Below, one piece after another: positions 1 to 7,342 of a DNA stretch of 44,007 nt. How positions within the stretch are numbered: the first letter of the stretch is position 1; every line of letters starts with the position of its first letter. The translations under genes and the position numbers were made by a program. Source of the stretch: CBFGWV01 sp965652545 (GTDB lineage: Bacteria > Pseudomonadota > Gammaproteobacteria > Competibacterales > Competibacteraceae). The notes under the pieces are model-generated. The model did not search any database and had not been told where the DNA came from. It saw only the letters and a program-made list of their open reading frames with translations. Where the stretch lies: positions 1-44,007 of the forward strand of contig CBFGWV010000014.1 of NCBI GenBank assembly GCA_965652545.1, written 5' to 3'.

Positions 1-655
1 CTGCGGCCAGGTCATCCAGGCTGCCCACCCCGCCGGAGGCGATCACCGGCACCGGGACCGCCTCGCTGACCGCCCGTGTCAGCGCCAGGTCGAAGCCCTT
101 GCGCGTACCGTCGCGATCCATACTGGTGAGCAGGATTTCGCCGGCGCCGTAATCCGCCATACGCCGCGCCCAGTCGACGGCATCCAGCCCGGTCGAACGC
201 CGGCCACCGTGGGTAAAGACCTCCCAGCGCCCGTGGCCATCGGCATCGACGACGCGCTTGGCGTCGATGGCCACCACGATGCACTGGTTGCCGAAATGGT
301 CGGCGGCCTCGCGCACCAGATCGGGCCGGTGGATGGCCGCGGTGTTGATGGACACCTTGTCGGCCCCGGCCTCCAGCATGCGCTGCACATCGGCCACGCT
401 GCGAATCCCACCACCGACAGTGAGCGGGATGAACACCTCGCTGGCAACCTGCTCCACCACATGAACCAGCGTCGCGCGCTCGTCGCTCGAGGCGGTGATG
501 TCCAGGAAGGTGATCTCGTCGGCGCCCTCGCCGTCGTAGCGGCGGGCGATCTCCACCGGGTCCCCGGCGTCGCGGATATCGACGAAATTCACGCCCTTGA
601 CGACACGTCCGGCATCGACGTCCAGGCAGGGGATGATGCGCTTGGCCAGGGCCAT
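1..655 (-). CDS. hisF: Imidazole glycerol phosphate synthase cyclase subunit HisF (partial, C-terminus cut by window edge)
   Basis: HisF is the cyclase half of imidazole glycerol phosphate synthase. It uses ammonia from HisH to convert PRFAR to IGP and AICAR in histidine synthesis. Translating from the ATG at 655 gives MALAKRIIPCLDVD, the standard HisF start, with catalytic Asp12 and Asp131 (IDAKR). The phosphate-binding segments LTVGGGIRS (79-87) and VIASGGVGS (204-212) of the beta/alpha barrel are visible. About 218 of the usual 255 or so codons are present, and the frame is open to base 1, so the gene is cut by the window and shows no damage. The start lies one base after the hisA stop, which implies translational coupling and co-transcription with hisBHA. 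Confidence 0.96.
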   Translation of the reverse strand, partial: MALAKRIIPCLDVDAGRVVKGVNFVDIRDAGDPVEIARRYDGEGADEITFLDITASSDERATLVHVVEQVASEVFIPLTVGGGIRSVADVQRMLEAGADKVSINTAAIHRPDLVREAADHFGNQCIVVAIDAKRVVDADGHGRWEVFTHGGRRSTGLDAVDWARRMADYGAGEILLTSMDRDGTRKGFDLALTRAVSEAVPVPVIASGGVGSLDDLAA

Positions 656-656
656 G

Positions 657-1397
657 TCAGTCGGCCCCAGCCTGGTCGACCCAGGCCTGTGCGGCGGCCA
701 GATCCAGCGTGCCCTCGTACAAGGCACGGCCGATGATGGTGCCGGCCACCCCTTCGTCGCGCACCGCCCACAAGGCCTTGATGTCCTCGATATCGCGGAT
801 GCCGCCCGAGGCGATGACCGGCACGGTGACCGCCTGCGCCAGCGCGACCGTGGACTCCACATTGACCCCGCCCATCATGCCGTCGCGACCGATGTCGGTG
901 TAGACGATCGCCGCGACGCCATCGCGCTCGAACATCTGCGCCATGTCGATCACATCGTGACGGGAGAGCTTGGACCAGCCATCGATGGCGACCTTGCCGT
1001 CGCGGGCATCCAGCCCGACGATGACATGACCGGGGTACTCGATGCACAGGTCGCTGACGAAGTGCGGCTCCTGCACCGCCTTGGTCCCGAGGATGACGTA
1101 CTGCACGCCTGCGTCCAGATAGGCCTCGACCGTGTCCTCGTCGCGGATGCCACCGCCCACTTGGATGGGTAGATCTGGGAACGTGTCGGCGATCTGCCGG
1201 ATCACCTGGGCGTTCACCGGACTGCCGGCGAATGCCCCATTGAGATCCACCAGATGCAAGCGCCTGGCGCCCGCCTCCACCCAACGTCCCGCCACTGCCA
1301 CCGGGTCGTCGGAGAAGATCGTCGAATCCTCCATACGCCCCTGCTTGAGCCGCACGCATTTACCGTCTTTCAGGTCGATGGCCGGTATCAACAACAT
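657..1397 (-). CDS. hisA: ProFAR isomerase HisA
   Basis: HisA is 1-(5-phosphoribosyl)-5-[(5-phosphoribosylamino)methylideneamino]imidazole-4-carboxamide isomerase. It opens a ribose ring (Amadori rearrangement) to give PRFAR, the substrate of HisF/HisH. The 246-residue protein starts MLLIPAIDLKDGKCVRL, with catalytic Asp8 in the family pattern. It has the beta/alpha-barrel phosphate sites QVGGGIRDEDT and VIASGGIRD, plus the YTDIGRDG segment. The ATG at 1397 is chosen because it gives the conserved N-terminus; a longer in-frame extension upstream has no resemblance to HisA. A GGGGAGACGAGG run sits about 8-10 bases upstream as ribosome binding site. The gene lies between hisH (55-base gap) and hisF (one-base gap). 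Confidence 0.97.
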   Translation of the reverse strand: MLLIPAIDLKDGKCVRLKQGRMEDSTIFSDDPVAVAGRWVEAGARRLHLVDLNGAFAGSPVNAQVIRQIADTFPDLPIQVGGGIRDEDTVEAYLDAGVQYVILGTKAVQEPHFVSDLCIEYPGHVIVGLDARDGKVAIDGWSKLSRHDVIDMAQMFERDGVAAIVYTDIGRDGMMGGVNVESTVALAQAVTVPVIASGGIRDIEDIKALWAVRDEGVAGTIIGRALYEGTLDLAAAQAWVDQAGAD

Positions 1398-1452
1398 GCC
1401 CGAATCCTCGTCTCCCCAATCCTGTTTTTTGGCTGCGCAGCGCCGGACGCAC

Positions 1453-2094
1453 TCATGGCGACCAGCGACAGAAGTTGGCCAGCAACGCAAGGCCGTTGCG
1501 GGCGCTCTTCTCCGGATGGAACTGCACGGCGAACACGTGACCCTCGGCAACGGCACACGCAAAGCGAATGCCGTAGTCGGTGGTCGCCGCCGTCAGTGCC
1601 GGATCGTCCGGCCGCAGATAGTAGCTGTGCACGAAATAGAAACGCTCGCCGGACTCGATACCGGCCCACAGCGGGTGGTCCGTCTCGATCCGGACCTGAT
1701 TCCAACCCATATGCGGGATCTTCAGCGTCTCACCGGCCGCATCGCGCAGTGGCTCGGGAAAACGCGACACCCGCCCGGGCAGCACGCCCAGACCGTCGAT
1801 ACCGCCGTTCTCATCGCTGTGGGTCATCAGAGCCTGGGGCCCCAGGCACATGCCGAAAAACGGCTTCTCACGCGCGGCGCGGCGCAGGGGCTCGACCATC
1901 TCCTGGCGGTGCAGCTGCGCCATGGCATCGCGGATGGCGCTCTGGCCGGGCAGGACGATACGGTCGGCCCGGCCGATATCGGCCGGGTCACGGGTGACCC
2001 GCACCTGGGTACCCGGCGGGGCGACGTGCTCCAGGGCCTTGGCCACCGAGCGCAAGTTGCCCATACCGTAATCGATGATGGAAATCAGAGACAT
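1453..2094 (-). CDS. hisH: Imidazole glycerol phosphate synthase glutaminase subunit HisH
   Basis: HisH is a class I glutamine amidotransferase. It releases ammonia from glutamine and passes it through the HisF barrel. The 213-residue protein has the catalytic triad Cys83 (GMCLG), His193 and Glu195 (VQFHPEKS). The N-terminus ISIIDYGMGNLRSV is typical. Two family motifs deviate: the usual oxyanion-strand PGVG/PGQG is PGQS (49-52), and the nucleophile elbow continues CLGPQ where CLGMQ is usual. The triad is intact, so the enzyme is probably active. It lies 43 bases after hisB and 55 before hisA in the same operon. Confidence 0.96.
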   Translation of the reverse strand: MSLISIIDYGMGNLRSVAKALEHVAPPGTQVRVTRDPADIGRADRIVLPGQSAIRDAMAQLHRQEMVEPLRRAAREKPFFGMCLGPQALMTHSDENGGIDGLGVLPGRVSRFPEPLRDAAGETLKIPHMGWNQVRIETDHPLWAGIESGERFYFVHSYYLRPDDPALTAATTDYGIRFACAVAEGHVFAVQFHPEKSARNGLALLANFCRWSP

Positions 2095-2137
2095 GGCGGA
2101 TCCGGATCGACGTGAACGCGATAGTGCCAGGGTCGTT

Positions 2138-2731
2138 TTACAACACCCCTTTGGTGGACGGAGTCGACTGTCCGCGACGCGGGTCTACCGCCACGGCGGC
2201 CGACAAGGCACGACCAAAGGCTTTGAATATGGTCTCGGCCACATGGTGCGCATTGCGCCCGCGCAGGTTGTCGATGTGCACGGTCACCAGGGCGTGGTTC
2301 ACGAAACCCTGGAAAAACTCGCGGAACAAATCCACGTCGAATTGCCCGATACGCGCCCGCGGATAGTCCACGTGATACTCCAGGCCCGGGCGGCCGGACA
2401 GATCGACCACAACCCGGCTCAGCGCCTCGTCCAGCGGTACATAGGCATGTCCGTAGCGAACGAGACCACGCTTGTCGCCAAGGGCTTCGCGCACGGCCTG
2501 GCCGAAGGTAATGCCGACGTCCTCCACCGTGTGGTGATCGTCGATATGCAGGTCGCCTTCGGCATGAACCGTCAGGTCGATCAGGCCGTGACGGGCGATC
2601 TGATCGAGCATGTGATCGAGGAAGGGGATTCCGCTGGCCAGCTCTGCCCGGCCGGTGCCATCCAGATCCACGGTAACCCGGATACGGGTTTCCAAGGTGT
2701 CGCGGGCCACCGATGCACTGCGGGAGGACAT
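2138..2731 (-). CDS. hisB: Imidazoleglycerol-phosphate dehydratase HisB (monofunctional)
   Basis: HisB dehydrates imidazole glycerol phosphate to imidazole acetol phosphate using two manganese ions. The 197-residue protein carries both duplicated metal-binding motifs, HIDDHHTVED (about 62-71) and NAHHVAE (about 160-166), and the early FLDHML segment. It lacks the N-terminal histidinol-phosphatase domain of the enterobacterial bifunctional HisB, so that phosphatase must be encoded elsewhere. It is the first his gene visible on this strand. The next gene upstream (anr) is divergent, so transcription of the hisBHAF segment probably starts in the 172-base gap. Confidence 0.96.
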   Translation of the reverse strand: MSSRSASVARDTLETRIRVTVDLDGTGRAELASGIPFLDHMLDQIARHGLIDLTVHAEGDLHIDDHHTVEDVGITFGQAVREALGDKRGLVRYGHAYVPLDEALSRVVVDLSGRPGLEYHVDYPRARIGQFDVDLFREFFQGFVNHALVTVHIDNLRGRNAHHVAETIFKAFGRALSAAVAVDPRRGQSTPSTKGVL

Positions 2732-2768
2732 GATAATCGCTCAGGGGTTGGTCTGCGTTCGAACCGTT

Positions 2769-2796
2769 AGAATAGCGCGTCCCTTGTGGTGCGCAA
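2769..2796 (-). promoter_or_regulatory. Candidate sigma-70 promoter for hisBHAF
   Basis: Read on the minus strand, TTGCGC (2796-2791) and TATTCT (2774-2769) are separated by 16 bases and lie about 40 bases upstream of the hisB start. It is the best promoter-like pair in the gap between hisB and the divergent anr gene. The -35 is only a partial match, so the call is tentative. Confidence 0.35.
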
Positions 2797-2903
2797 ACCG
2801 TTGACCGCAAACTCGACCACGCTCGCCTGATGCTTGCACCGTCCGGCGATCCGTTCAAACTGTGGCGTATGGACAGCGTGCCGCCCAAGCCGAGGCCTTT
2901 TTC

Positions 2904-3668
2904 ATGTCAAGTGCCCCAACGACCAAAGTGGTGACCCTCGCCACCATCAAGGCCGCCTGCGGCAACTGCAGCCTGCAACAGCTGTGTCTGCCCATCGGCA
3001 TCGACCCGGCCGACATCGACCGGCTGGATGCCATCATCAAGCGGCGCAGGCCGTTGGCGCGCGGCGCGCACGTCTTCCGCATGGGCGATGGCTTCGATGC
3101 GCTGTACGCCATCCGCTCAGGCTCGGTGAAAACGTACACGGTAGACGACGAGGGCATCGAACAGATCACCGGCTTCCACCTCACCGGTGAGTTGATCGGG
3201 CTCGATGCCATCGGCGGCGGTCGTCATCCCTGCGCCGCCAAGGCGCTGGAAACCACATCGGTGTGCGAAATTCCCTTCGACCGGCTGGAAGACCTGACCA
3301 TCGACGTACCGGCCCTGGGCCGGCAATTGCTGCGAGTGCTCGGCAAAGAGCTGCGTCACGACGAGCAGTTGTTGATGATGCTGGGCAAAAAGTCGGCCGA
3401 AGAGCGACTCGCCGCATTGTTGGTGAGCTTGTCGGCCCGCTTCCGCGAACGCGGGTTCTCGGCGACCGAGTTCAACCTCAGCATGTCGCGCAACGACATC
3501 GGCAATTACCTGGGGCTGGCGGTGGAAACCGTCAGCCGTTTGTTCACCCGGCTTCAGCAGCAAGGGCTGATCGAGGTGGATAACAAGCGCATCCGGATTC
3601 GCGACAGCAAGGGCTTGCACGAGATGGCCGGCGCGACCACTCGCGACCGACCCCAGCAGCGGGCGTGA
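2904..3668 (+). CDS. anr: FNR/Anr-type oxygen-sensing transcriptional regulator
   Basis: This is a Crp/Fnr-family regulator that senses oxygen through an iron-sulfur cluster and controls anaerobic or microaerobic genes. The 254-residue protein has the N-terminal cysteine cluster CGNCSLQQLC (Cys19, Cys22, Cys28) and the fourth ligand Cys121 in VCEIPF. The cyclic-nucleotide-like beta barrel includes YAIRSGSVKTYT and EQITGFHLTGELIGLDAI. The C-terminal helix-turn-helix has the ETVSRL recognition helix, whose E..SR residues read TTGAT half-sites. The ATG at 2904 is preferred over an in-frame ATG at 2862 because it has a GAGG site 8 bases upstream and gives normal FNR length. It is monocistronic and divergent from hisB. 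An exact FNR box follows 50 bases after its stop. Orthologues are named fnr, anr or etrA in different lineages. Confidence 0.95.
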   Translation: MSSAPTTKVVTLATIKAACGNCSLQQLCLPIGIDPADIDRLDAIIKRRRPLARGAHVFRMGDGFDALYAIRSGSVKTYTVDDEGIEQITGFHLTGELIGLDAIGGGRHPCAAKALETTSVCEIPFDRLEDLTIDVPALGRQLLRVLGKELRHDEQLLMMLGKKSAEERLAALLVSLSARFRERGFSATEFNLSMSRNDIGNYLGLAVETVSRLFTRLQQQGLIEVDNKRIRIRDSKGLHEMAGATTRDRPQQRA

Positions 3669-3717
3669 CTACTGCCGTGCCCGCAGGCGATCAATCCCTC
3701 ACATATTTTGCGGTTAT

Positions 3718-3731
3718 TTGATCCGCATCAA
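3718..3731. promoter_or_regulatory. Exact FNR/Anr box upstream of ompW
   Basis: The sequence TTGATCCGCATCAA matches the FNR/Anr consensus TTGAT-N4-ATCAA at all ten defined positions. It lies between the fnr-type gene and ompW, about 68 bases before the ompW start. That distance fits an activator site centred near -41 of an ompW promoter, although I see no convincing -10 hexamer to fix the start point. FNR control of ompW is known in enterobacteria; control here is inference. Confidence 0.8.
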
Positions 3732-3799
3732 CGTTCCGTGCTGCACCGCAGCGCACGCTACACGCCATCGATTTCCCCACCCACACAGGTATGCGGATC

Positions 3800-4423
3800 A
3801 TGGCACGTGCAACCCCGACCCTTCTTCTCTCGTCGCTCGCCCTGGCACTGGCTGCCGGCCCGGCTCAGGCCCTGGAGGCCGGCGACTGGTTGCTGCGCGG
3901 TGGCGTGCACTACGTCAGCCCCAAGTCCGACAACGGCTCGCTGGCCGATGGCGCGCTGGATGCCGATGTCGGCGGCAACGCCCGGCCCAGTGCGACGCTG
4001 ACCTACATGGCCACCGCCAACCTGGGTATCGAACTGCTGGCCGCCGTGCCCTTCGAGCACGACATCAAGCTCAACGGCGCCAAGGCCGGCAGCACGCGCC
4101 ACCTGCCCCCGACGCTGAGTCTGCAATACCACTTCGAGCCGATGGGCGTGTGGCGCCCCTATGTGGGTGCCGGTCTCAACTACACGGCCTTCTTCAGCGA
4201 AAAATCCACCGGTGCGCTGGAAGGCGCCTCGCTCAAGCTGGACGATTCCTGGGGTCTGGCCGCGCAGATCGGGTTGGACGTGGATGTCGACCCGGACTGG
4301 TTCGTGAACGCCGAAATCCGCTACCTGGACATCGACACCGATGTCAGCGTGGACGGCGTCGACGTGGGGACGGTGAACATCGACCCGTGGGCATTCGGGC
4401 TTTCGGTGGGCATGCGTTTCTAG
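3800..4423 (+). CDS. ompW: OmpW-family outer membrane protein
   Basis: This is a small eight-stranded outer-membrane beta barrel of the OmpW/AlkL family, thought to let small hydrophobic or stress-related molecules across the outer membrane. The roughly 207-residue product has a Sec signal peptide (MARATPTLLL... ending AQA, about 24 residues). It then has alternating strands and the family segments YMATANLGIELLAAVPFEHDI and WRPYVGAGLNYTAFFS. It ends in the outer-membrane C-terminal signature ...GMRF. An alternative in-frame ATG lies at 3791; 3800 is preferred because an AGG lies 10 bases upstream and the signal peptide is cleaner. The FNR box just upstream suggests oxygen-responsive expression. 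It converges on trkH with a 4-base gap. Confidence 0.93.
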   Translation: MARATPTLLLSSLALALAAGPAQALEAGDWLLRGGVHYVSPKSDNGSLADGALDADVGGNARPSATLTYMATANLGIELLAAVPFEHDIKLNGAKAGSTRHLPPTLSLQYHFEPMGVWRPYVGAGLNYTAFFSEKSTGALEGASLKLDDSWGLAAQIGLDVDVDPDWFVNAEIRYLDIDTDVSVDGVDVGTVNIDPWAFGLSVGMRF

Positions 4424-4427
4424 GCGC

Positions 4428-5879
4428 CTAACGCCGCCAGAACGCCGGCGTCAGCAACACGAAAAGGGTGAAAATCTCAAGCCGCCCCAGGAGCATGGCG
4501 AAGATCATGATCCAGGTGGCGGTATCGGTCAGCCCGATCATGTTGCTGGCGACATTGCCCAGCCCCGGACCGAGAACGTTCAGGCAGGCGGCCACGGCCG
4601 AGAATGCCGACAGGATGTCCTGGCCGGTGCCGACCATCGCCAGGGTAAGCACCGCCGTGCTTACCGCGTACAAGGCGAAGAACCCCCAGACGGCGCTGAT
4701 CACCTCCTCGTTCATGATTTTGTCGCCGACTTTGATCGGGATCACCGCACGCGGGTGAATCAACCGTCCGATCTCGCGACCGGCCTGCTTGACCAGCAGC
4801 AGTACCCGCACCACCTTCATGCCGCCGGATGTGGAACCGGCGCAGCCACCGATGAAGCTGACGTAGATCAGCAGCAGCGGAAGAAACGACGGCCAGTCGG
4901 CGAAATTGGCTGTCGTGAACCCCGTGGTCGTGACGATGGAGATCATCTGAAATGCCGCGAAGCGCAACGCGGTCAGGACATCGAGATACTCGCCCTTGAG
5001 CAGCAACAAGATGGTAATCAGAAGAATCAACCCGAGGCACATGAGCGCGAACGCCCGTGCCTCCGCATCGCGCATGTAGTGCAGCAGGCTGCGGCTGCGA
5101 AACGCCACGAAATGCAGGGCGAAGTTCACGCCGCCCAGAAACATGAAAAATACCGCCAGCCAATCCAACAGCGCACTGTCAAAGTAGCCGAAGCTCGCAT
5201 CGTGGGTGGAGAACCCACCGGTTGCGATGGTGGCGAAGGCATGGCAAATGGCGTCGAAGACACTCATGCCGGCAAGCCAGAAGGCCAACGCGCAGGCCAA
5301 GGTGAGGCCAACGTAGACCATCCATAACGCCCGTGCGGTGTGCGCGATACGCGGCGTGAGCTTATCGTCCTTCATGGGGCCTGGGGTTTCAGCCCGATAC
5401 AAGGCCATGCCACCGACACCCAACATGGGCATGATGGCAACCGCGAGCACGATGATGCCCATGCCACCCATGAAATGCAGTTGGGCGCGGTAGAACAACA
5501 CCGACGGCGGTAGGCTGTCCAGGCCGGTGATCACCGTCGCGCCCGTGGTGGTGAACCCCGATACGGCCTCGAAGACCGAGTCGGTGAACGACAGCACGGG
5601 GCTGGGGCTGAGATAGAGCGGTATGCCCGAGAAGACGCCCAGGACTGTCCAGAACAAGGCCACGATGAGAAAGCCATGACGGGTGCGCAGCTCGAAACGC
5701 AGCCGCCGCACCGGCCAGAACAAGGCCACGCCGAGCCCCAGCATCATCAGCCAGGTGATCACAAAGTAGCTGACCTCGCCATCGGCGTAGATCAGCGAAA
5801 CCATAACAGGTGGCCACATGCTGAAGCTGTAGCCCATCAGCAGCAGCCCAATGATTCGAACCACGATGCGCAGTTGCAT
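4428..5879 (-). CDS. trkH: TrkH-family potassium uptake protein (distal paralogue)
   Basis: This is the membrane subunit of a Trk potassium transporter, gated by TrkA. The 483-residue protein is made of four M1-P-M2 repeats. Their filter segments are visible: SGFTTTGAT, TIATGGFSTH, TTTGFTT and NVLGPGLG. It contains the glycine-rich SFIGGCAGSTSGGMKV segment and ends LLTPAFWRR. It is the same length as the neighbouring trkH, and the two align end to end with many identical blocks, so they are tandem paralogues. It starts 11 bases after the stop of the other copy and is the last gene of the ntrY-ntrX-trkA-trkH-trkH series. Different potassium affinity or salt response of the two copies is plausible but not shown. 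Confidence 0.95.
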   Translation of the reverse strand: MQLRIVVRIIGLLLMGYSFSMWPPVMVSLIYADGEVSYFVITWLMMLGLGVALFWPVRRLRFELRTRHGFLIVALFWTVLGVFSGIPLYLSPSPVLSFTDSVFEAVSGFTTTGATVITGLDSLPPSVLFYRAQLHFMGGMGIIVLAVAIMPMLGVGGMALYRAETPGPMKDDKLTPRIAHTARALWMVYVGLTLACALAFWLAGMSVFDAICHAFATIATGGFSTHDASFGYFDSALLDWLAVFFMFLGGVNFALHFVAFRSRSLLHYMRDAEARAFALMCLGLILLITILLLLKGEYLDVLTALRFAAFQMISIVTTTGFTTANFADWPSFLPLLLIYVSFIGGCAGSTSGGMKVVRVLLLVKQAGREIGRLIHPRAVIPIKVGDKIMNEEVISAVWGFFALYAVSTAVLTLAMVGTGQDILSAFSAVAACLNVLGPGLGNVASNMIGLTDTATWIMIFAMLLGRLEIFTLFVLLTPAFWRR

Positions 5880-5890
5880 CGACGACTCCG

Positions 5891-7342
5891 TTATCGGCGC
5901 CAGAATGCCGGAGTGAGCAGCACCAGCAGCGTAAACACTTCCAACCGCCCCGCCAGCATGGCGATGCAGAGCAGAATCTTGGCCACCGGATTGATCGAGG
6001 CGTAATTGGCGCCCACCTCACCCAGGCCCGGACCGAGGTTATTGATACACGCGGCCACAGCAGAGAACGCAGTGATCTGGTCGAGCCCCGTCGCCATCAG
6101 CGCCAGCATAAGGACGGCGAATACCGCCAGATACAGGGAAAAAAAGCCCCACACGGCGCTGATCACACGCTCCGACATGACTTTCTCGCCGATACGCACC
6201 GGTATGTGGGCGGCCGGATGCACCAGGCGCGTGATCTCACGCATGCCTTGCTTGTAGAGCAGAAGACAGCGGATCACCTTCATGCCGCCGGCGGTGGAGG
6301 CCGCGCAACCGCCAATGAAACTGGTGAACAGCAGCAGCACCGGCAGGAAGCCGGGCCAGATGAAGTACTCGGCGGTCGTGAACCCCGTGGTGGTGGCGAT
6401 GGAAACGACCTGGAACACCCCATGCGCCAGCGACTCGTGATAACGCTCGAAGACGCCGGTGAACTCCAAGTAGAGGAAGGTGATGACGCAGACCGTGGCG
6501 AGGATGCCAAGATAGGTGCGAAACTCGGGGTCATGCAGGTAAACCATCGGCCGACGCCAGCGCAAAGCCATGAAATGCAGGGCGAAATTGGCCGCCGACA
6601 AGACCATGAACACCACCGCGATCATCATGATCAACGGGCTGTTGAAGTAGCCCATGCTCAAATCATGGGTGGAAAACCCGCCTATCGCTACGGTAGAGAA
6701 ACTGTGCCCGACCGCATCGAACAGGCTCATCCCGGCCAGCCAATAGGCGGCGGCGCAGGCAACCGTCATCCCCACATAGATGGTCCACAGTGCCTTGGCC
6801 GTCTCGGTGATACGCGGTGTGAGCTTGGCGTCCTTGATCGGGCCGGGCGTCTCCGCACGGAACAGCTGCATACCGCCCACACCCAGCATGGGCAGGATGG
6901 CGACGGCCAGGACGATGATCCCCATGCCGCCCAGCCATTGGAGCTGCTGCCGGTAGTACAAAATGGCGTGCGGCAAGGTGTCCAGACCGACCAGCACGGT
7001 CGCACCGGTGGTGGTCAGACCGGACATGGACTCGAACAGCGAGTCCACGAAGCCGATCGGGGGATCGGGTGCCAGCCACAGGGGCAACGCGCCGAAAATA
7101 CCCAGCACAGCCCAAAACAGCGTCACCACCAGAAACCCGTCGCGAATGCGCAATTCCTGGCGGTCTTCGCGGACGGGCCACCATATGCCAAGGCCCGTCC
7201 CGACGGTGATCAGAAAGGACAGCAGAAACTCGGTCACCGCCCCATCGCCGTACAGCAAGCCGACGGGTACCGGCGTCAGCATGGTGATGCTGAACACCAT
7301 CAGCAGCAACCCGAGGATCCGCTGGACGATTCGTCGATACAT
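5891..7342 (-). CDS. trkH: TrkH-family potassium uptake protein (TrkA-proximal paralogue)
   Basis: This is a membrane subunit of the Trk potassium uptake system. The 483-residue polytopic protein has the four pore segments SGLTTTGAT, STVAIGGFSTHD, ATTTGFTTAEY and NNLGPGLGEVG. It also has the conserved SFIGGCAASTAGGMKV and TPAFWRR ends shared with the downstream paralogue. Its ATG overlaps the trkA stop by one base (TGATG on the minus strand), which points to translational coupling with its regulatory partner. The second filter (AIGG) is the form found in enterobacterial TrkH, while the other copy has ATGG. Confidence 0.95.
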   Translation of the reverse strand: MYRRIVQRILGLLLMVFSITMLTPVPVGLLYGDGAVTEFLLSFLITVGTGLGIWWPVREDRQELRIRDGFLVVTLFWAVLGIFGALPLWLAPDPPIGFVDSLFESMSGLTTTGATVLVGLDTLPHAILYYRQQLQWLGGMGIIVLAVAILPMLGVGGMQLFRAETPGPIKDAKLTPRITETAKALWTIYVGMTVACAAAYWLAGMSLFDAVGHSFSTVAIGGFSTHDLSMGYFNSPLIMMIAVVFMVLSAANFALHFMALRWRRPMVYLHDPEFRTYLGILATVCVITFLYLEFTGVFERYHESLAHGVFQVVSIATTTGFTTAEYFIWPGFLPVLLLFTSFIGGCAASTAGGMKVIRCLLLYKQGMREITRLVHPAAHIPVRIGEKVMSERVISAVWGFFSLYLAVFAVLMLALMATGLDQITAFSAVAACINNLGPGLGEVGANYASINPVAKILLCIAMLAGRLEVFTLLVLLTPAFWRR

